58,811 nucleotides of DNA from RGIG8368 sp045540275 (GTDB lineage Bacteria > Verrucomicrobiota > Kiritimatiellia > RFP12 > UBA1067), in assembly GCA_045540275.1 (NCBI GenBank), contig JAZQGX010000055.1, positions 1 to 58,811 on the forward strand. Direction: 5' to 3'. The translations under genes were made by a program, and so were the position numbers. Below are positions 17,054 through 26,791 of the stretch, piece after piece. The notes beneath the pieces were generated by a model that saw only the letters and a list, made by a program, of their open reading frames with translations, did not search any database and was not told the origin of the DNA. Positions within the stretch are counted from its first letter, which is position 1, and every line of letters starts with the position of its first letter.

Positions 17054-18559
17054 ATGGAAAACGAAAACAATGTAAAGAAGAGTGCAACTCAGCAGGCCGA
17101 AAAAAAGCTTTCCGACAACGAATACCGCCAGCAGCGCATTGCCAACCTCAAACAGCTGGAGGAACTCGGCTATGACCCGTACGGCAGGGCTTTTGAACGC
17201 GAACGGCTCTCCGAGATCAGGAAAAACTTCCAAGAAGGAGCGAGTGTACGTGCGGCAGGACGCATGATGACGGTCCGGAGAATGGGCAAGGCGCTTTTTG
17301 CCAACCTCATGGACGGTTCAGATTCATTTCAGATTTTCATGAAAAAAGACGGGGTCGGCGAGGATGCCTACAAAGCGTTCAAATACACCGACATCGGTGA
17401 TTTCATCGGGGTGGAAGGCAAGCTCTTTCTCACTCGCACCGGCGAACCGACGATTGAAGTCGAAAAATGGACCTTCCTCTCCAAAGCAATCATGCAGCCA
17501 CCGGAAAAGTTCCATGGACTTCAGGACATCGAGGACCGCTATCGCAAACGCTATCTCGATTTGATGACCAATCATGAGTCGCGCGAACGCTTTGTCAAGC
17601 GCAGTCGCATCCTTGCAGAAATCCGTTCTTTCTTGCAGGAACGCGGCTTTATGGAAGTAGAGACTCCCATGATGCAGAGCCAAGCCGGAGGTGCGGCGGC
17701 CAAACCGTTCATCACGCATCACAATGCGCTTGACCGCGAAATGGTATTCCGTATCGCGCCGGAACTTTACCTCAAGCGCCTTATCGTCGGCGGCTTTGAC
17801 AAAGTCTTCGAACTGGGCAAGGACTTCCGCAACGAGGGTATTGACCGTACGCACAATCCGGAATTTACGGTACTCGAAATCTACGAAGCGTACGGAAACC
17901 GCATTTCGATGAAAAACATCATCGAGGGTATGTTGCCGCGTATTTGCGAGAAGGTGCTTGGAACCATGAAGGTGGAATACGGCCAGAGCGGCGAAGTGCT
18001 GGACTTCACCCCTCCGTACCGGGAAGTCGCATACGCCGATTTGGTCAAGGATTGCATGGGGGCCGACTGGTTCGATCTTCCGTTCGAGACGCAGCTTGCA
18101 AAAGCGCACGAGCGCTCGAAAGAGACCGGCGTCGGGCTTGAGCTGGACGGCGTTTCGCGTGAGCTTGAGCTGACCCATGAAATCTACGATAAGATGATTG
18201 AGAAAAATCTCCGTCAGCCGACTTTCGTCACCCGCATTCCGCGGCAGTTCGTTCCCTTGGCGCGGACCTGTCAGGACAACCCCGATCTGGTCGACGTCTT
18301 TGAGTTTGTCGTCGCCGGCAAGGAGCTGTGTCCGGGGTACACCGAACAGAATAACCCGTTTGAACAACGCCGTGCGCTGGAGGATCAAGCTGGAGAGGAT
18401 ACCGAAAAGATTGACGAGGATTTCATTCTCGCCCTTGAACACGGAATGCCCCCGACCGGCGGTTTGGGCATGGGTATCGACCGACTGGTGATGCTGCTCA
18501 CCGGAACCGAAGTCATCCGAGATGTCATCCTCTTCCCGCAGATGAAGGAGAGCAAATAA
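17054..18559 (+). CDS. lysS: Lysyl-tRNA synthetase, class II
   Basis: The product has 501 residues, normal for bacterial LysS. Charges tRNA-Lys. An N-terminal OB-fold anticodon domain (about residues 60-160) precedes the class II catalytic core: motif 1 (RGFMEVETPMMQ), motif 2 (FRNEGIDRTHNPEFTVLEIY) and motif 3 (GLGMGIDRLVMLLTGTEVI). The ATG follows AGGACAATAAC. The long antisense open frame over this gene is a coding shadow. The downstream SMP-30-like gene starts after a single base, suggesting a shared transcript with the helicase and the following two genes. Confidence 0.96.
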   Translation: MENENNVKKSATQQAEKKLSDNEYRQQRIANLKQLEELGYDPYGRAFERERLSEIRKNFQEGASVRAAGRMMTVRRMGKALFANLMDGSDSFQIFMKKDGVGEDAYKAFKYTDIGDFIGVEGKLFLTRTGEPTIEVEKWTFLSKAIMQPPEKFHGLQDIEDRYRKRYLDLMTNHESRERFVKRSRILAEIRSFLQERGFMEVETPMMQSQAGGAAAKPFITHHNALDREMVFRIAPELYLKRLIVGGFDKVFELGKDFRNEGIDRTHNPEFTVLEIYEAYGNRISMKNIIEGMLPRICEKVLGTMKVEYGQSGEVLDFTPPYREVAYADLVKDCMGADWFDLPFETQLAKAHERSKETGVGLELDGVSRELELTHEIYDKMIEKNLRQPTFVTRIPRQFVPLARTCQDNPDLVDVFEFVVAGKELCPGYTEQNNPFEQRRALEDQAGEDTEKIDEDFILALEHGMPPTGGLGMGIDRLVMLLTGTEVIRDVILFPQMKESK

Positions 18560-18560
18560 G

Positions 18561-19598
18561 ATGAAATTTGTACTAGGATGCGCAATACTTTTATGTGCAA
18601 TGACCGAACTTGCACTTGCCGCACCGCAGGCGAAACTGTACAAACGGTTCAGCGATTGGGTCAACACGCCGGATGGAATGACCGCAGATGCCGACGGCAA
18701 TCTTATTCTCGCCGCTCCCAACCGCCAGAACGACGACTACCCGGGATGCATTCTGCGTCAGAATCGCCGCACCGGGAAATGGGAACTGCTCACGCCCGGC
18801 CTGCTCAACCCCGACACCGGCAGAGCGGCTCCAGCGGGCATTGCATACGCCCCGGACGGGAATATCTACTATTGCGACAACCAGTACGGATTCAACAAAT
18901 CGTACAAATCGCGCATCTTGCGCGTGATTATGGACAAGAACGGCAATGCCGTTTCCATCGAACCTGTGGTTGAAAACATCAAGGCGGCGAACGGTCTGAG
19001 AGTTTACGACAACGCCCTGTTCTTCACCGACACGCTCTTTGGTCTGAAGGACCGCAATACCGGCGGAGTCTACCGTGTTCCATTTTCCGCCTTCAGAGAG
19101 CGGCCGGCTCGTCTGCTGCCCAAAGAGCAGGCGGACAGGGATCCTTATTTTCTGGGAGAGGTGAAAACCGCCAACGGGCTTTGCCATTCCTCCAACGGCG
19201 ACCTTTATGTCTCGGATTTTTCCGAAGGACGCCTCTATAAGCTCATCCGCACCGCCGATGGATATCAGAAGCCGACATTGATATTTTCAGACCCCAAACG
19301 CTGCCGCTGTCTTGACGGCATCGTCTACGATGCCAAACGCAATTGCATATTCATGACCGACAGTCGTGACAACGCCATCAGAGTTTGGGATATTGCACAT
19401 GAATATGATGGCACCGCATTTTCCACTTTGTGGGAGAATAGCGACTCTGACGGTGCCGACGGGCTTTTGGATCAACCGAGCGAGCCGTTCGTATTCGGCG
19501 ACGAGCTGCTTGTTTCAAACTACGACAGCAGATGCGCCGGATTTAAAAACAGCCACAACGACAAGGTCCACACCATCAGCATAATCAATCTCGACTGA
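18561..19598 (+). CDS. Secreted SMP-30/gluconolactonase-like beta-propeller
   Basis: The product, 345 residues, has a signal peptide (FVLGCAILLCAMTELALAAP). Repeated blades of the type NTPDGMTADADGNLILA, PAGIAYAPDGNIYYCDN and TANGLCHSSNGDLYVSDFSE mark the SMP-30/strictosidine-synthase-like six-bladed propeller, whose members often hydrolyse sugar lactones. Substrate cannot be read from sequence. A ribosome site AAGGAG lies at the end of lysS, and the gene follows that stop by one base. Exported, so it acts outside the cytoplasm. Next gene starts two bases after its stop. Confidence 0.8.
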   Translation: MKFVLGCAILLCAMTELALAAPQAKLYKRFSDWVNTPDGMTADADGNLILAAPNRQNDDYPGCILRQNRRTGKWELLTPGLLNPDTGRAAPAGIAYAPDGNIYYCDNQYGFNKSYKSRILRVIMDKNGNAVSIEPVVENIKAANGLRVYDNALFFTDTLFGLKDRNTGGVYRVPFSAFRERPARLLPKEQADRDPYFLGEVKTANGLCHSSNGDLYVSDFSEGRLYKLIRTADGYQKPTLIFSDPKRCRCLDGIVYDAKRNCIFMTDSRDNAIRVWDIAHEYDGTAFSTLWENSDSDGADGLLDQPSEPFVFGDELLVSNYDSRCAGFKNSHNDKVHTISIINLD

Positions 19599-19600
19599 GG

Positions 19601-20434
19601 ATGAATATGAACAAGCGCATTCTTACGATTCAGGACATTTCCGCAGTCGGTCAGTGCTCGCTGACCGCCGCACTGCCGCTTATCAGCGCCTGCGGTATTG
19701 AGTGTGCGATTCTGCCGGGCGCCCTGCTCTCCAATCACACCGGTTCGGGATTCAAATCGTGGAGCTTTCTCGATTTGACCGGCGAGTTTAAAAAGATTGA
19801 AACGGAATGGATAAAAAACGATATTCGTTTCGATGCTTTTTACACCGGGTATGTTTGTCCATCGCAGATTGAGCCAATTCTTTCGCTGTTCGAATCGACG
19901 GCTCTTCCCGGAGCAATCCGCATCATCGATCCGGTGATGGCGGACAACGGCAGACTGTATCCCGGTTTCAGCGATGATTTTCCGTCGCAGATGGCAAAAC
20001 TGTGCGAAGGGGCCGATTACATAATTCCGAATCTAACGGAGGCGGCCCTGCTGGTTGGATGCGAGGTGCAACTTGAAAATTACAGCCGCACCTTTATCGA
20101 GGATCTTCTGTACCGGTTGCGGGAAAAGACCAAAGCGAAAAACATCCTTTTGACCGGCGTATCCTTCCAACATGATTTATTGGGAACCGCCCTGCTTGAG
20201 GACGACGGAATCAGCTACGATTTCAACGCCAAAATCCCGAGAATGTCTCACGGCACTGGCGATGTGTTCGCCTCGGTGTTCACCGGCGCGATTCTCAGGG
20301 GAAAAAGCGCCAAGTCCGCGGCGTCCATTGCCGCCGACTTTGTCTGCACGGCAATTGAAGAAACCCCGACTGACCATGTCTACGGGGTTTCGTTCGAAAA
20401 GGCGATCGGCAAACTGGCGACCCTCTTTGATTGA
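19601..20434 (+). CDS. Pyridoxamine/pyridoxal kinase-like enzyme
   Basis: Encodes 277 residues. Ribokinase-superfamily vitamin B6 kinase: ILTIQDISAVGQCSLTAALP at the N-terminus, ILPGALLSNHTG (substrate side), IIDPVMADNGRLYPGF, and the catalytic anion hole HGTGDVFASVFTGAIL with base Asp ~221. It would phosphorylate pyridoxal or pyridoxamine with ATP for PLP salvage; PLP enzymes in this window include IlvE, NifS and ArgD. A second ATG six bases in (19607) is an alternative start. It ends the plus-strand run and converges on the phosphoesterase gene with 26 bases between stops. Confidence 0.88.
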   Translation: MNMNKRILTIQDISAVGQCSLTAALPLISACGIECAILPGALLSNHTGSGFKSWSFLDLTGEFKKIETEWIKNDIRFDAFYTGYVCPSQIEPILSLFESTALPGAIRIIDPVMADNGRLYPGFSDDFPSQMAKLCEGADYIIPNLTEAALLVGCEVQLENYSRTFIEDLLYRLREKTKAKNILLTGVSFQHDLLGTALLEDDGISYDFNAKIPRMSHGTGDVFASVFTGAILRGKSAKSAASIAADFVCTAIEETPTDHVYGVSFEKAIGKLATLFD

Positions 20435-20460
20435 ATGCCCCGACTTCCGCGCAACTCCTG

Positions 20461-21459
20461 CTAGGAGAAGAGAACTTCGCGTCCGTGGAACATGAAATTG
20501 CCTGCAACCAGATACTGGGTTGCAGTTGCGGAAAACTGCTCCTGGAATGTTATGTGCAGGTGCCCTGCCAGAATCGCCTTTAGTAGCGGTTCGGTTTTCA
20601 AATACCTGATAAACGACTTGGTCACCGGGTCGGTTGATTGTACGACATAATCGCCCGCCGGCTTGGGAACGACGGCGCTTGTGAAGCGTTTGCCGTGGGA
20701 CCAAAACTTTGAATGGGCTATTCTCATGTTCTCCGTGTAAAAGGGGACATGGGTGCAAAGGACTATCGGCAGCCCCTTCTTGACCTCGTCGCTGAACAAA
20801 TCGGCCTGTTCCTGCGTGACATATCCGTAAACCGAATCAAATGAGACGAAGTTTACTCCGTTAAAAATTTTCGAATCGAAGTGGATTTTAAAGGGATAAC
20901 TTTCCTGCAGACGCTTTGCGCTGAGGCGCTTGTACGCTTCTGTGCGCAACTCTTTTTCAAACCACATGTTCTGACTGTACTCGTGGTTGCCCATTGCGCC
21001 GAACATATCCGCCGGGCAGTACTTCTTCGCCAAATCCATATTGGCTTCGGAAACCCAGTCTATCAAGTCCCCGGTGTGAAGAATCATATCGCAATTTTTC
21101 TTTGCCCATTCGATCGATGAATTCAGTGCCAGTTCCTGCCGACCGCCGAAAGTGCGCGTGCGATTTTCCTTGAGTGCCTGTTTTTTTTCATCCTCGTCGC
21201 TGTATGCTTCGGTCAAATGGGTATCGGAAATATGCAACAGTGAAAATGGTCTGCTTGCACCGATTTTGATATGCGCATACGCCATTGAAAGACGCTCCCA
21301 TCTTCCCCGCTGATCAAACAAGCGGTCGGATGCGTCCATCTTTCTGCTTGGGAGCACTCTGCCCTTGGGATTCTGAGACCACGCCGAGGTCGCCGTCAAA
21401 AAGGAGGCGGCGGCAATATTTCGCATAAACTGTCTTCTGCCCGTTTTTGCACTTTCCAT
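20461..21459 (-). CDS. Tat-exported calcineurin-like metallophosphoesterase
   Basis: The product has 332 residues. The N-terminus GRRQFMRNIAAASFLTAT is a twin-arginine signal, so the protein is exported folded. The metallophosphoesterase blocks are in order: LLHISDTHL, DMILHTGDLIDW, AMGNHEYSQN, VLCTHVPFY and LAGHLHITF, giving the two-metal site. Substrate unknown (phosphoester or nucleotide). It follows tsaD by 36 bases and is probably the last gene of a glgB-tsaD-phosphoesterase run. Convergent with the B6 kinase gene. Confidence 0.85.
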   Translation of the reverse strand: MESAKTGRRQFMRNIAAASFLTATSAWSQNPKGRVLPSRKMDASDRLFDQRGRWERLSMAYAHIKIGASRPFSLLHISDTHLTEAYSDEDEKKQALKENRTRTFGGRQELALNSSIEWAKKNCDMILHTGDLIDWVSEANMDLAKKYCPADMFGAMGNHEYSQNMWFEKELRTEAYKRLSAKRLQESYPFKIHFDSKIFNGVNFVSFDSVYGYVTQEQADLFSDEVKKGLPIVLCTHVPFYTENMRIAHSKFWSHGKRFTSAVVPKPAGDYVVQSTDPVTKSFIRYLKTEPLLKAILAGHLHITFQEQFSATATQYLVAGNFMFHGREVLFS

Positions 21460-21495
21460 AATCCACCTTGAACTTTTACCGCTGACCGCCGTAAT

Positions 21496-22548
21496 TTAAT
21501 CACCGGCTTCCAATGCCGGATTTACATCAATATCCAACGTCTCGCCGCGCAAGCCGCCGCCGGCTCCGGCAAGTCCGGCGATCATTGCCGCATTGTCTCC
21601 ACAGTATTTTGGCTCGGCAAGCAAAAGCCTAACTCCGGCACCCGCACAAACCTCGGCGAGTTTGGCGCGAAGACGCCCATTGAGCGAAACTCCGCCGCCA
21701 ACGCACATCGTCTGGTATTTTTCGAGTCTGAGCGCCGTCTGCGTCCGCTCGGCAATCGAATCGACAATCGCTTCGCGATAGGATGCCGCAATGAGGCTGA
21801 CCTCACTCTCATTCTGCGGCGCATGATTGCGAAGATGGTACATCAGAGCGGTCTTCAATCCGCTGAAACTGACACACAGATCCGCTTTGAGTCCGCCGAG
21901 TGCCGGCGATCCCGGTTTTGGTCGCCCGCGCGGGAAACTCACTGCGTCGCAGTGCGGAGCAAGATTGGCCATCCGGTCGATTTCAGGGCCTCCGGGATAC
22001 CCTAGTCCCAGCAATTTCGCCGCCTTGTCGAATGCTTCGCCGGCGGCATCGTCGAGAGTCTGTCCGATTATCTTGTATCGTCCAAATTTACAGCTGTCAA
22101 CCCAGCAGGTATGTCCTCCGGAGACGGCAAGCCCGAGTATCCTTCCGCAATCGACAGGATCCGGCGCATTATCAGAAAGGAACGGGGAGTAAAGATGGGC
22201 CTCCATGTGATTGATGCCGACAAGCGGCTTGTCCAATGCTACCGCCAAACCTTTTGCGGCAGAAAGCCCGGCTATCAGCGAACTGGCCAATCCCGGTCCG
22301 TAGGTTACCGCTACCGCATCAATTTTCGTCCAACCCTCGGCTCCGCCAAAGGCGCGTGAAATCGCCTCGCCAACCACCTGTCCGATTTTCTCGACGTGAC
22401 TGCGTGATGCGATTTCCGGGACGACTCCCCCATATGGACGGTGGAGAGGAATCTGACTGAAAACCACACTGGAAAGCACCTCGCGACCATCCCGCACCAC
22501 GGCAGCTGCGGTCTCGTCACAAGACGATTCTATACCCAAAACAATCAT
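21496..22548 (-). CDS. tsaD: tRNA N6-adenosine threonylcarbamoyltransferase TsaD
   Basis: 350 residues, typical size. Transfers the threonylcarbamoyl group to A37 of ANN-decoding tRNAs together with TsaB and TsaE, which are not in the window. Signature sequences: LGIESSCDETAAAVV, AVTYGPGLASSLIAGLSAAK, metal-binding GINHMEAHLY (His ~114 and ~118), LAVSGGHTCWV and CVGGGVSLNGRLR. Its ATG directly follows the glgB stop with no gap, so the two are translated from one mRNA. Confidence 0.96.
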   Translation of the reverse strand: MIVLGIESSCDETAAAVVRDGREVLSSVVFSQIPLHRPYGGVVPEIASRSHVEKIGQVVGEAISRAFGGAEGWTKIDAVAVTYGPGLASSLIAGLSAAKGLAVALDKPLVGINHMEAHLYSPFLSDNAPDPVDCGRILGLAVSGGHTCWVDSCKFGRYKIIGQTLDDAAGEAFDKAAKLLGLGYPGGPEIDRMANLAPHCDAVSFPRGRPKPGSPALGGLKADLCVSFSGLKTALMYHLRNHAPQNESEVSLIAASYREAIVDSIAERTQTALRLEKYQTMCVGGGVSLNGRLRAKLAEVCAGAGVRLLLAEPKYCGDNAAMIAGLAGAGGGLRGETLDIDVNPALEAGD

Positions 22549-24567
22549 TTAATCCTCAATTCTCTGCAAAACCATTGCGCTGCGGCACGGCAAATAGACT
22601 TTGACCACATGGCAGAGTTCATTGCCACGCAGCTCATCAATCAAGCTGAACACCTGCCCCGCTTCAATTCTGCCGGCACCTCCAAATTCCTCGCGATCGG
22701 AATCCAGCACCAAACGATACCCCAAAGGACAGGGGGGAACCAGCACTGGATAATCGACCACCGATTCACAGCTGTGGAAGTTAAACAGGAATATGAGCGG
22801 TCCGCGCTCGAAAACCAAAATCTTTGATTCGTCGGAGGAGTAGAATCTGCGCGGGAGCGTTCCCTCAAGTGCGCCGGTCTCCCTGACGAGCGCAATCATC
22901 TGACGATCGAAATTTCCGATGCGGGAGAAGAGCAGTTCCGGATTTTCACTCAAAGACCACTGGCGCCGCGCATAATGATAGGAAAATCCGTTGCCTTCGC
23001 GGGGAAAATCGATCCATTCGGGATGCCCGAACTCGTTGCCCATGAAATTCAAATAGGCGTGTCCGCAAGCACCAAGCGTGGCCAGACGCGCAAGCTTGTG
23101 AATGGCAACGCCTCTGTCGACCGCCAGATTGTGTTGATCGCAGCGCATTGCATCGTAGATTGCGCTGTCAACCATCTGAAAGAGCAGCGTCTTGCCACCG
23201 ACCAGCGCCTGGTCGTGGCACTCAACGTAGTTGACCGTTCGCTCGTCGGCGCGGCGGTTGGTAAGTTCATGCCAGAGAAACGCGATGCTCCAGTCTTCAT
23301 CGCGGATATCGCGAACCAGCTTGAACCAGCACTCCGTCACCCCCATCGCCATACGATAGTCAAATCCGATCCCAAGCTCGGAACAGGGTGCAGCCACTCC
23401 CGGCATGCCGCTGACATCTTCGGCGATGCTTATTGCATCGGGACGGACTTCGTGAATCACACGATTGGCCAGATTCAAGTAAACCCACGCATCTTCATCC
23501 ACGGTATCGTCGAAGTACTGGGAATAGTTCATGAAATCGACACCGAGCCCATGGTGAAGGTAGAGCATGGAGGTGACCCCGTCAAAACGGAAGCCGTCGA
23601 TATGGAACTCATCCAGCCAATACCGGCAATTGGACAGCAGGAAGTGAAGAACATCGGTTTTGCCGTAATCGAAACAACGCGAATCCCAAGCCGAATGCCA
23701 TCCCCTCAACCCGTCATGAAAATACTGGAAAGGAGTGCCGTCAAATAGCGAAAGTCCGTCACGCTCGTTTTTAACAGCATGGGAATGGACGATATCAATA
23801 ATGACCGAAATCCCCATTCCGTGCGCATCGTCAATAAGGGCTTTAAGCTCTTCCGGAGTTCCAAATCGCGAGGAGCAGGCGAAAAAACCCGAAACATGGT
23901 ATCCGAACGATCCATAGTAGGGATGCTCCATTATCGCCATCAGCTGGACGGTATTGTACCTGGCCTTGGCAATACGAGGCAGAACCAATGTACGGAACTC
24001 TTCATATGAACCAACCGCCTCCCTTTCCTGCGCCATGCCGATATGCGCCTCGTAAATAAGCGGAACCCGTTTGGGATTTGAAAAATCATTTTTCCATTTG
24101 TACTGAACGGGCGGATTCCAAACCTGAGCGGCAAAAAGATTGGTGGCGGGATCCTGTACGAGTCTACGAGCAAAAGCCGGAAGGCGTTCGCCGCCGCCAC
24201 CGAACCAGCGCATTTCCAAGCGGTAATACTGTCCGTGGGAAATCGCATCGGCAGGAAATGTCCCCTCCCACACATCGCGATTAGGCAGACGATGCAATTT
24301 AAATTCATCCTTGATCTGCCAACCGGTGAAATCGCCCACCAGCCAAATTTCCGACGCATTCGGAGCCCACTCGCGAAACACCCATCCATCGGAGGTCTGA
24401 TGCAGTCCGTAATACTCGTGGGCGCAAGCAAACTGCGATAGCGAGCCAGGCGCACGCGACAACTCCGCCGCCTTCGCCTCGGCCTGATTCGCCCTTCTGC
24501 GAAGTATCGGCTCGAAAGGCTGCAAAAAGGGATCGTCTAACAATTTGGGAACAACTTGCTGTGCCAT
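22549..24567 (-). CDS. glgB: 1,4-alpha-glucan branching enzyme, GH13
   Basis: The product has 672 residues. Makes alpha-1,6 branches in glycogen. An N-terminal CBM48 domain (FREWAPNASEIWLVGDFTGW) precedes the GH13 barrel: VIIDIVHSHAVKN, HIDGFRFDGVTSM (nucleophile Asp ~329), ISIAEDVSGMPG (acid/base Glu ~383) and FMGNEFGHPEW. The layout and length resemble the GH13_8 branch (eukaryote-like) rather than E. coli GlgB. No other glycogen genes are nearby. Start ATG 24567 has only a weak ribosome site; an extended -10 box lies upstream. First gene of the run with tsaD. Confidence 0.93.
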   Translation of the reverse strand: MAQQVVPKLLDDPFLQPFEPILRRRANQAEAKAAELSRAPGSLSQFACAHEYYGLHQTSDGWVFREWAPNASEIWLVGDFTGWQIKDEFKLHRLPNRDVWEGTFPADAISHGQYYRLEMRWFGGGGERLPAFARRLVQDPATNLFAAQVWNPPVQYKWKNDFSNPKRVPLIYEAHIGMAQEREAVGSYEEFRTLVLPRIAKARYNTVQLMAIMEHPYYGSFGYHVSGFFACSSRFGTPEELKALIDDAHGMGISVIIDIVHSHAVKNERDGLSLFDGTPFQYFHDGLRGWHSAWDSRCFDYGKTDVLHFLLSNCRYWLDEFHIDGFRFDGVTSMLYLHHGLGVDFMNYSQYFDDTVDEDAWVYLNLANRVIHEVRPDAISIAEDVSGMPGVAAPCSELGIGFDYRMAMGVTECWFKLVRDIRDEDWSIAFLWHELTNRRADERTVNYVECHDQALVGGKTLLFQMVDSAIYDAMRCDQHNLAVDRGVAIHKLARLATLGACGHAYLNFMGNEFGHPEWIDFPREGNGFSYHYARRQWSLSENPELLFSRIGNFDRQMIALVRETGALEGTLPRRFYSSDESKILVFERGPLIFLFNFHSCESVVDYPVLVPPCPLGYRLVLDSDREEFGGAGRIEAGQVFSLIDELRGNELCHVVKVYLPCRSAMVLQRIED

Positions 24568-24593
24568 AATCCAATACCTAAATTACTATTGGC

Positions 24594-24602
24594 ATTATAA
24601 CA
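24594..24602 (-). promoter_or_regulatory. Extended -10 promoter element for glgB-tsaD
   Basis: On the minus strand the sequence is TGTTATAAT, a consensus extended -10 (TGn-TATAAT), about 26 bases before the glgB ATG. No good -35 box is visible at 17 bases, which is usual for extended -10 promoters. Confidence 0.5.
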
Positions 24603-24715
24603 TATTATTGCGAAAGTTTACGAGTAAAAGTTTACAACGGAGCGTACAATGCAATTCCCAATGGGAGAGCAAATTGCAGGAGACGGTTAACATTGCGAAT
24701 TCTGTCACAAGTGCA

Positions 24716-26695
24716 TTAGCGGATTTCAACCTCGTACCAGACACTCCGCCATTCCGGTCCCACCGTCAGACGAACACCGCCGGCGATAGGCGAAACTGGC
24801 ACACGGGCGCGGCGCTCACCCCGTTCGTCCAATGCCCAGCATGAAGTATTCGCAGCAGATGCAGGCAAATCAATTTCAGCGGGTATACCTTCGACAAGAA
24901 AAGGCCCACGTCCCCAAGCTTCACCTCGGGATGAAATGCACAACTCGTCATTCTTATTTTTTTCATGTTCCGTAAAGATGGCGTTTGTATTGTGCGCCTG
25001 CCCCGTCAAAGCAAGCAGCAGCCGTGCAGGGCCTCTCGCGCCCATTCCAGTTGCATCCTTTGAAACGATTGTCACGGTTGCCCAATCTCGTAAGGTCTTG
25101 CCGATACGCAGTTTGACACCATCGCCGAGATCGAAACTCCGATTGTCGACAAAGCCGGTAAACGCCTTCGTATTCTCCGTGCGCACAACGAAAAAGCCTG
25201 CTTTCGGCCGCTCAACATTCCATTCCAGCTCTCCTGTGTCACTGACGAACCTTTTGCCGAATTCGACCGGGGCGATCTCATTCTTGCCACCCTCCAGCAC
25301 AATTTCAACTCCCGTCAACAGTCCCATACCATACGGGACGCGCCCAGAGGTCGCTTGTGAGGCATCGTCAAAAATAATGTTGTCCCGCTCAAATCGTGCC
25401 AGATAGTCGTCATAGCGGCAGCCGACACTCAACATCCTTGACGCTGGACGGACATCGCCGCGCTGGTACATGGCGGCACAAGCGGGCAGATGCGCAAGAC
25501 AGTCAGTCCTCGCCGCAAACGAAAAGAAGTACTCCACGTGATCCGGCTCACTATCAACCCGATTGTTGTATGAATAGAGGAAAATGCCGTCCCAATTCTG
25601 AAAAGCTCCGTAGGCGTGGAGAAGAAGAGGCCCTTCTGCGCCTGTGCGATTGGGATAGGGATTGTTATATTCACTCACCGTATACGGATAACCCCTTGCA
25701 CGGCGTGAGGATAGTCTAGCGATACAATTGTCGGTCGGGTGATTGACTTGTGGCGAGTCCAGAATCTCCCACTTGGCGTTAATTGGCCATGGATGGCACC
25801 AGTATTCATGGGCATCAAAATAATCGAGCACCCCGTTAACGTGGCATGAAGTGTAGGTCAGTTGTGTTCCTGCGAGGGGAGAAGAACAACCGAGTTCACC
25901 CTTGATAAGCCTCTTCATCTCCAAAAGGTAGCGCTTTTCAGCCTCTGCGATAAAACGCTGAAAACGCGATCCGCCTGCCACTACTGCTTTATAACAGTCA
26001 TTGAAAGCGGCATCTTCATTGTTAAGTTCGATCATCGCCACAGCAGGATCCTTCGCCCAGACAATTCCCGTATAGGGATTTCGATGCGAAAGGAATGCAC
26101 GGGCAAAATCTCTTTCAGAGGCAATTATATCTGGATCAAGCCATGTCATACCCTTCTCGCTTTTACGTCCCTCCAAAAGATAATTCATAAACCGCGCCAC
26201 ATGTAAATTTAGATTGACGTAGATTCCTCGCTTTTTCAGACATGCAACGAAATAATCCAACCGATCAAGCTGATCTGGGTCAAATTCCCAACGGAACGGA
26301 TCGTCTGACTTTTTCAATAAACACGGCTGCCGTTCCTGCATAAACGAACCGTAGCCTTGTTGACAGTCGAGGAAATGCAGCCTGACGCAGTTGAACCCGA
26401 ATCGCGCAAACCGGTCGGCCATTCGCTCGGCATAACGTTTCGACGGCAAATTAGCAGGTCCCGTGAGGTTGATCGCATTGAATCTGATCGCCCCCTTTTC
26501 CGTGGCGAAGTGTCCGTTTTTGACAAATACGCGCCCGTGACGCCCGGCCGGGGCATCTAATAGTGAACTCATATTGACGATATTGCTTGGCGCATCATAA
26601 CTGATGACAAAAGGGAACATCCTCTTCTCCGAAGCATAAACATTTATCGCCACCATTACTGCCGATAATGCACAGACAAATGAAAAGAATCTCAT
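24716..26695 (-). CDS. Secreted clan GH-A glycoside hydrolase (GH5-like)
   Basis: The product has 659 residues with a signal peptide (FFSFVCALSAVMVAINVYAS). The first ~450 residues form a TIM barrel of the cellulase/mannanase type: FNCVRLHFLD, the acid/base NE pair in AMIELNNEDA (Glu ~227), DYFDAHEYWCHPW and the nucleophile in YTVSEYNNPYPNR (Glu ~342). The C-terminal ~200 residues are beta-rich (LEWNVERPKAGFFVVRTEN) and resemble the accessory domain found on secreted members of this group. Substrate is not readable; a plant or host beta-glycan is likely. It lies 96 bases downstream of the solute-binding protein gene, same strand, possibly part of that transcript. Confidence 0.8.
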   Translation of the reverse strand: MRFFSFVCALSAVMVAINVYASEKRMFPFVISYDAPSNIVNMSSLLDAPAGRHGRVFVKNGHFATEKGAIRFNAINLTGPANLPSKRYAERMADRFARFGFNCVRLHFLDCQQGYGSFMQERQPCLLKKSDDPFRWEFDPDQLDRLDYFVACLKKRGIYVNLNLHVARFMNYLLEGRKSEKGMTWLDPDIIASERDFARAFLSHRNPYTGIVWAKDPAVAMIELNNEDAAFNDCYKAVVAGGSRFQRFIAEAEKRYLLEMKRLIKGELGCSSPLAGTQLTYTSCHVNGVLDYFDAHEYWCHPWPINAKWEILDSPQVNHPTDNCIARLSSRRARGYPYTVSEYNNPYPNRTGAEGPLLLHAYGAFQNWDGIFLYSYNNRVDSEPDHVEYFFSFAARTDCLAHLPACAAMYQRGDVRPASRMLSVGCRYDDYLARFERDNIIFDDASQATSGRVPYGMGLLTGVEIVLEGGKNEIAPVEFGKRFVSDTGELEWNVERPKAGFFVVRTENTKAFTGFVDNRSFDLGDGVKLRIGKTLRDWATVTIVSKDATGMGARGPARLLLALTGQAHNTNAIFTEHEKNKNDELCISSRGEAWGRGPFLVEGIPAEIDLPASAANTSCWALDERGERRARVPVSPIAGGVRLTVGPEWRSVWYEVEIR

Positions 26696-26791
26696 TGCAA
26701 CATCTCCGCTTAATTGAAAGGTAGCACAATCGCGCCTTTTTTGTCAGTCCAGACATGATTGAAGACACTGCTACCCAATGGTTTTTCTTCA

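Noticed and set aside
17324..18721. 465-codon open frame antisense to lysS
   Set aside because: Complete overlap with a clear class II synthetase; protein looks like a shadow with no domain.
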